A DNA stretch of 17,880 nt from Verrucomicrobiota bacterium (GTDB lineage: Bacteria; Verrucomicrobiota; Verrucomicrobiia; Limisphaerales; UBA9464), in contig JANXMD010000734.1 in NCBI GenBank assembly GCA_025354845.1, positions 1 to 17,880 on the forward strand, written 5' to 3'. Every line of letters begins with the position of its first letter. Positions within the stretch are counted from its first letter, which is position 1. Shown in pieces: positions 17,101 to 17,880 of this stretch. Position numbers and translations under genes: made by a program. The notes under the pieces were generated by a model. It worked only from the letters and a program-made list of their open reading frames with translations, did not search any database and was not told the origin of the DNA.

Positions 17101-17258
17101 AGCTTCGCAGCTATCAATCCGATCGAAAATCCGCGGCGGCCCTCATCGCCGTCGGCACCGCCGTGCGTCCCGCATCGCTGGATCCGAGTCGCTTGGCCGC
17201 CTGGATGATGGTGGCCAATGTCCTCTTCAACCTCGACGAGACCCTCACCAAGGGCTGA
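14145..17258 (+). CDS. PSCyt1-PSCyt2(DUF1549)-PSD1(DUF1553) c-type cytochrome protein, copy B
   Basis: 1037 residues from ATG 14145, with a basic n-region (RRRSNLW) and hydrophobic stretch ITLAATGLSLLTLQAAAG as a Sec-type signal. PSCyt1 (~36-135) has CSECH (C52, C55, H56) and M107 in VMPSKG. PSCyt2/DUF1549 (~161-365) has SLDLTGLPPTWDEV, SPHYGEHMARGWLDLARYAD, IWPYRDWVI and the second haem site CAECHSHKYDP (C342, C345, H346). A short coiled coil (~385-425, AHLEAASKSARSQLAAAEKT) precedes a beta-rich insert with GITAVMLEVL, NGPG (493) and a discoidin-like AIDRNPKTGWAIG. PSD1/DUF1553 (~685-990) has NRGNF, NPLTARVAVNRHWEHTFGTG, SEDFG, YRRGVYTFWRR and TNTPLQALAGLNDP. It is a diverged paralogue of copy A with the same order, but the segment after GGPSVYP differs: copy B has the common YPVQIPNLWKEIGF-type stretch, copy A a different one. 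No Shine-Dalgarno; the 20 bp before the ATG are pyrimidine-rich. Enzymatic role unknown. Confidence 0.93.
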   Translation: MFAPHSQLSPRRRSNLWITLAATGLSLLTLQAAAGPKVDFRRDVEPVLVKRCSECHGQDKQKGGLRLDLKSAALKGGKSGKPAVTPGHAPMSAMIERIQSTDPDEVMPSKGERLTPEQIAVLTAWIEQGADWPENEARRHWAFQKPERPTPPAVKDAAWVRNEIDRFVLARLEQEGLHPQVEADRATLLRRLSLDLTGLPPTWDEVQAFIKDSSPTAYEAAVDRLLASPHYGEHMARGWLDLARYADSNGYQVDLARSIWPYRDWVIRAFNENKRFDQFTIDQLAGDLLPNPTADQRIATGFNRNTKINDEGGGDAEEYRVKAVKDRLATFGTAWLGLTLNCAECHSHKYDPISHEEYYRLYAFFNNTTDGGNYSSAPNLGVPSPDRRRILAHLEAASKSARSQLAAAEKTLAARQSEWERRTRRVGDVWKTLPLVKPNSTGGSSYTNLPDGSLLATGVNPIYDTITVESETDLTGITAVMLEVLPDPSLPKNGPGRWGQTGNFILDEFGVSAAPRIGPAPAETNLVMVRARADWEQQYYRAEHAIDRNPKTGWAIGPKFGERHFLIAEFKEPAGFAGGSKLSFRFDHYHGNSHCVGRFRISVTREKDPNALWPVPSEVREALPIPLARRDAAVNAKIAAWYRTADPELRQWEREVARLDQRLQEIPKEKATTLVMQERSEPTPRVTHIHNRGNFLDPGREVTAGVPEAFPPLPAVAVTNRLALARWLVSGDNPLTARVAVNRHWEHTFGTGIVKTSEDFGRQGEVPSHPALLDWLASEFVRSGWDTKALQKLLVMSATYRQSAAADPVRLEKDFYNRLLSRGPRFRMDGEMIRDQALAVSGLLNPEVGGPSVYPVQIPNLWKEIGFLRPEIGMDEWPVSEGPELYRRGVYTFWRRVCTYPTFATFDAPSREVCVARRPRTNTPLQALAGLNDPTLLEAARAFAQRVLTEGGGTTTQQVEFAFRTCLGRVPSVSESARLRAFLDQQLRSYQSDRKSAAALIAVGTAVRPASLDPSRLAAWMMVANVLFNLDETLTKG

Positions 17259-17294
17259 ACCGAGCCGACCGGAATCTCGATTCCTTGCATCGCC

Positions 17295-17880
17295 ATGAAC
17301 TCTCTTTCTTCTCCGGTTCTCGATTCGATCCGTGCATCAACTCGTCGCCGGTTTTTGCAGTCCTGCGGCACCGGCATGGGGGCGCTCGCGCTCGGGTCGT
17401 TGTTCAACGATCGGCTCTTTGCCGCCGATTCGGCCGCGCCAATTGTTGGCAAGCCGCACTTCGCGCCCAAGGCGAAGAACATCATCTATCTCTTTCAGTC
17501 GGGCGGTCCGTCGCATCTCGATCTCTTCGATCCGAAGCCCGAGCTTCAGAAGCGCGACGGTCAGCAGGTGCCGGAGGAGTTGGTGAAAAACATCCGTCTC
17601 GCCCAGATCGGCAAGCAGGCCAAGCTGCTGGCCTCGCCGTACAAATTCAAACAGCACGGCAAATCGGGCATGTGGCTCAGCGAGCTGCTGCCGAATCTGT
17701 CCACCATTGTCGATGACGTCTGTTTCGTGCAGGGCTTCTATTCGGAGGCCTTCAATCACGATCCGGCGACCCTCTTCATGAACACCGGCGCACAGCTCGC
17801 CGGCCGGCCGGCCATGGGTTCGTGGTTCAGTTACGGACTCGGAAGTGAGAACAAGGATCTACCCGCGTACGTCGTCCTCA
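17295..17880 (+). CDS. DUF1501 family protein, copy B, 3'-truncated by the window edge
   Basis: 195 residues are visible from ATG 17295 and the frame is still open at the last base. The N-terminus carries a good twin-arginine motif, STRRRFLQSCGTGMGALALG, with cleavage likely after RLFA (residue ~49). The body then follows DUF1501: NIIYLFQSGGPSHLDLFDPK, KQHGKSGMWLSELLPNL, FNHDPATLFMNTG, GRPAMGSWFSYGLGSENKDL. Compared with copy A it has Gly-Gly-Pro-Ser-His rather than Gly-Ala-Pro-Ser-Gln in the first motif, and a shorter linker between the leader and the first strand. The metal-site motifs (WGGEFGRTP, DHH) would lie beyond the edge. It starts 36 bp after cytochrome copy B, completing a second two-gene module. 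A small stem, GGAAT (17271-17275) and ATTCC (17280-17284), lies just before the start; no Shine-Dalgarno is visible. Confidence 0.9.
   Translation, partial: MNSLSSPVLDSIRASTRRRFLQSCGTGMGALALGSLFNDRLFAADSAAPIVGKPHFAPKAKNIIYLFQSGGPSHLDLFDPKPELQKRDGQQVPEELVKNIRLAQIGKQAKLLASPYKFKQHGKSGMWLSELLPNLSTIVDDVCFVQGFYSEAFNHDPATLFMNTGAQLAGRPAMGSWFSYGLGSENKDLPAYVVL

Larger units (their letters stand above)
9525..17880 (+). other. Tandem pair of paralogous PSCyt/PSD1 + DUF1501 modules, probable operon
   Basis: Module A (9525-14124) and module B (14145 to beyond 17880) have the same gene order, strand and domain order. Intergenic gaps are 4, 20 and 36 bp with no terminator-like stem plus T-run between them. 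The copies are clearly related at protein level across all domains but are diverged, so the duplication is old or the second module was recruited from elsewhere in the genome. No regulator, transporter or cytochrome-maturation gene is included in the visible part. Confidence 0.7.

Noticed and set aside
17271..17284. GGAAT-CTCG-ATTCC stem before DUF1501 copy B as an attenuator
   Set aside because: A five-bp stem of mixed composition is expected by chance at this scale; recorded only in the gene entry.
1..17880. Mobile elements, tRNA, rRNA, CRISPR or a defence island
   Set aside because: No transposase or integrase frame, no cloverleaf-like segment, no regularly spaced direct repeats, and no defence-type domain was found on reading both strands.

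Overview
This is a GC-rich chromosomal window of ordinary bacterial character. I see no tRNA, rRNA, CRISPR array, transposase or phage gene. The gene content suggests a Verrucomicrobiota bacterium, possibly of the Pedosphaera/Limisphaera side; Planctomycetota is the main alternative. The pointers are two tandem sets of 'planctomycete-type' cytochrome c (PSCyt1-PSCyt2-PSD1) and DUF1501 genes, a secreted protein ending in the NYLIE...FYRVR type of tail common in verrucomicrobial secreted proteins, and a coiled-coil envelope protein with a short helical N-terminal repeat. This placement is an inference from gene families, not from a phylogenetic marker.

Layout. Positions 1-255 hold the C-terminal ACT domain of a GlnD-like PII uridylyltransferase. 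Positions 323-2011 encode a secreted coiled-coil protein. A 41-bp structured gap (2012-2052) separates it from a convergent gene (2053-3708, minus) for a secreted protein built of two copies of a ~229-residue unit. Divergent from that gene, 3860-7387 encodes a complete single-chain pyruvate carboxylase. A 258-bp gap rich in inverted repeats (7388-7645) leads into a membrane fatty-acid desaturase (7646-8563). This converges, across a perfect 8-bp hairpin, on a small AsmA-like membrane-anchored protein (8640-9389, minus).

The last 8.3 kb is one co-oriented cluster: PSCyt1-PSCyt2-PSD1 protein A (9525-12650), DUF1501 protein A (12655-14124), PSCyt1-PSCyt2-PSD1 protein B (14145-17258) and DUF1501 protein B (17295 to beyond the window edge). 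The same two-gene module thus occurs twice in a row, with gaps of 4, 20 and 36 bp. Each cytochrome protein carries two CxxCH haem sites and a beta-rich insert before PSD1. Each DUF1501 partner carries a twin-arginine-like leader. The natural reading is an envelope system pairing a c-haem redox protein with an alkaline-phosphatase-fold partner. Its substrate is unknown, and it is the best candidate here for under-described biology.

The metabolic genes are conventional. Pyruvate carboxylase makes oxaloacetate from pyruvate, and the desaturase adjusts membrane lipid unsaturation. Of the complete genes, only DUF1501 protein A has a canonical, well-spaced Shine-Dalgarno, and it lies inside the end of the upstream gene.
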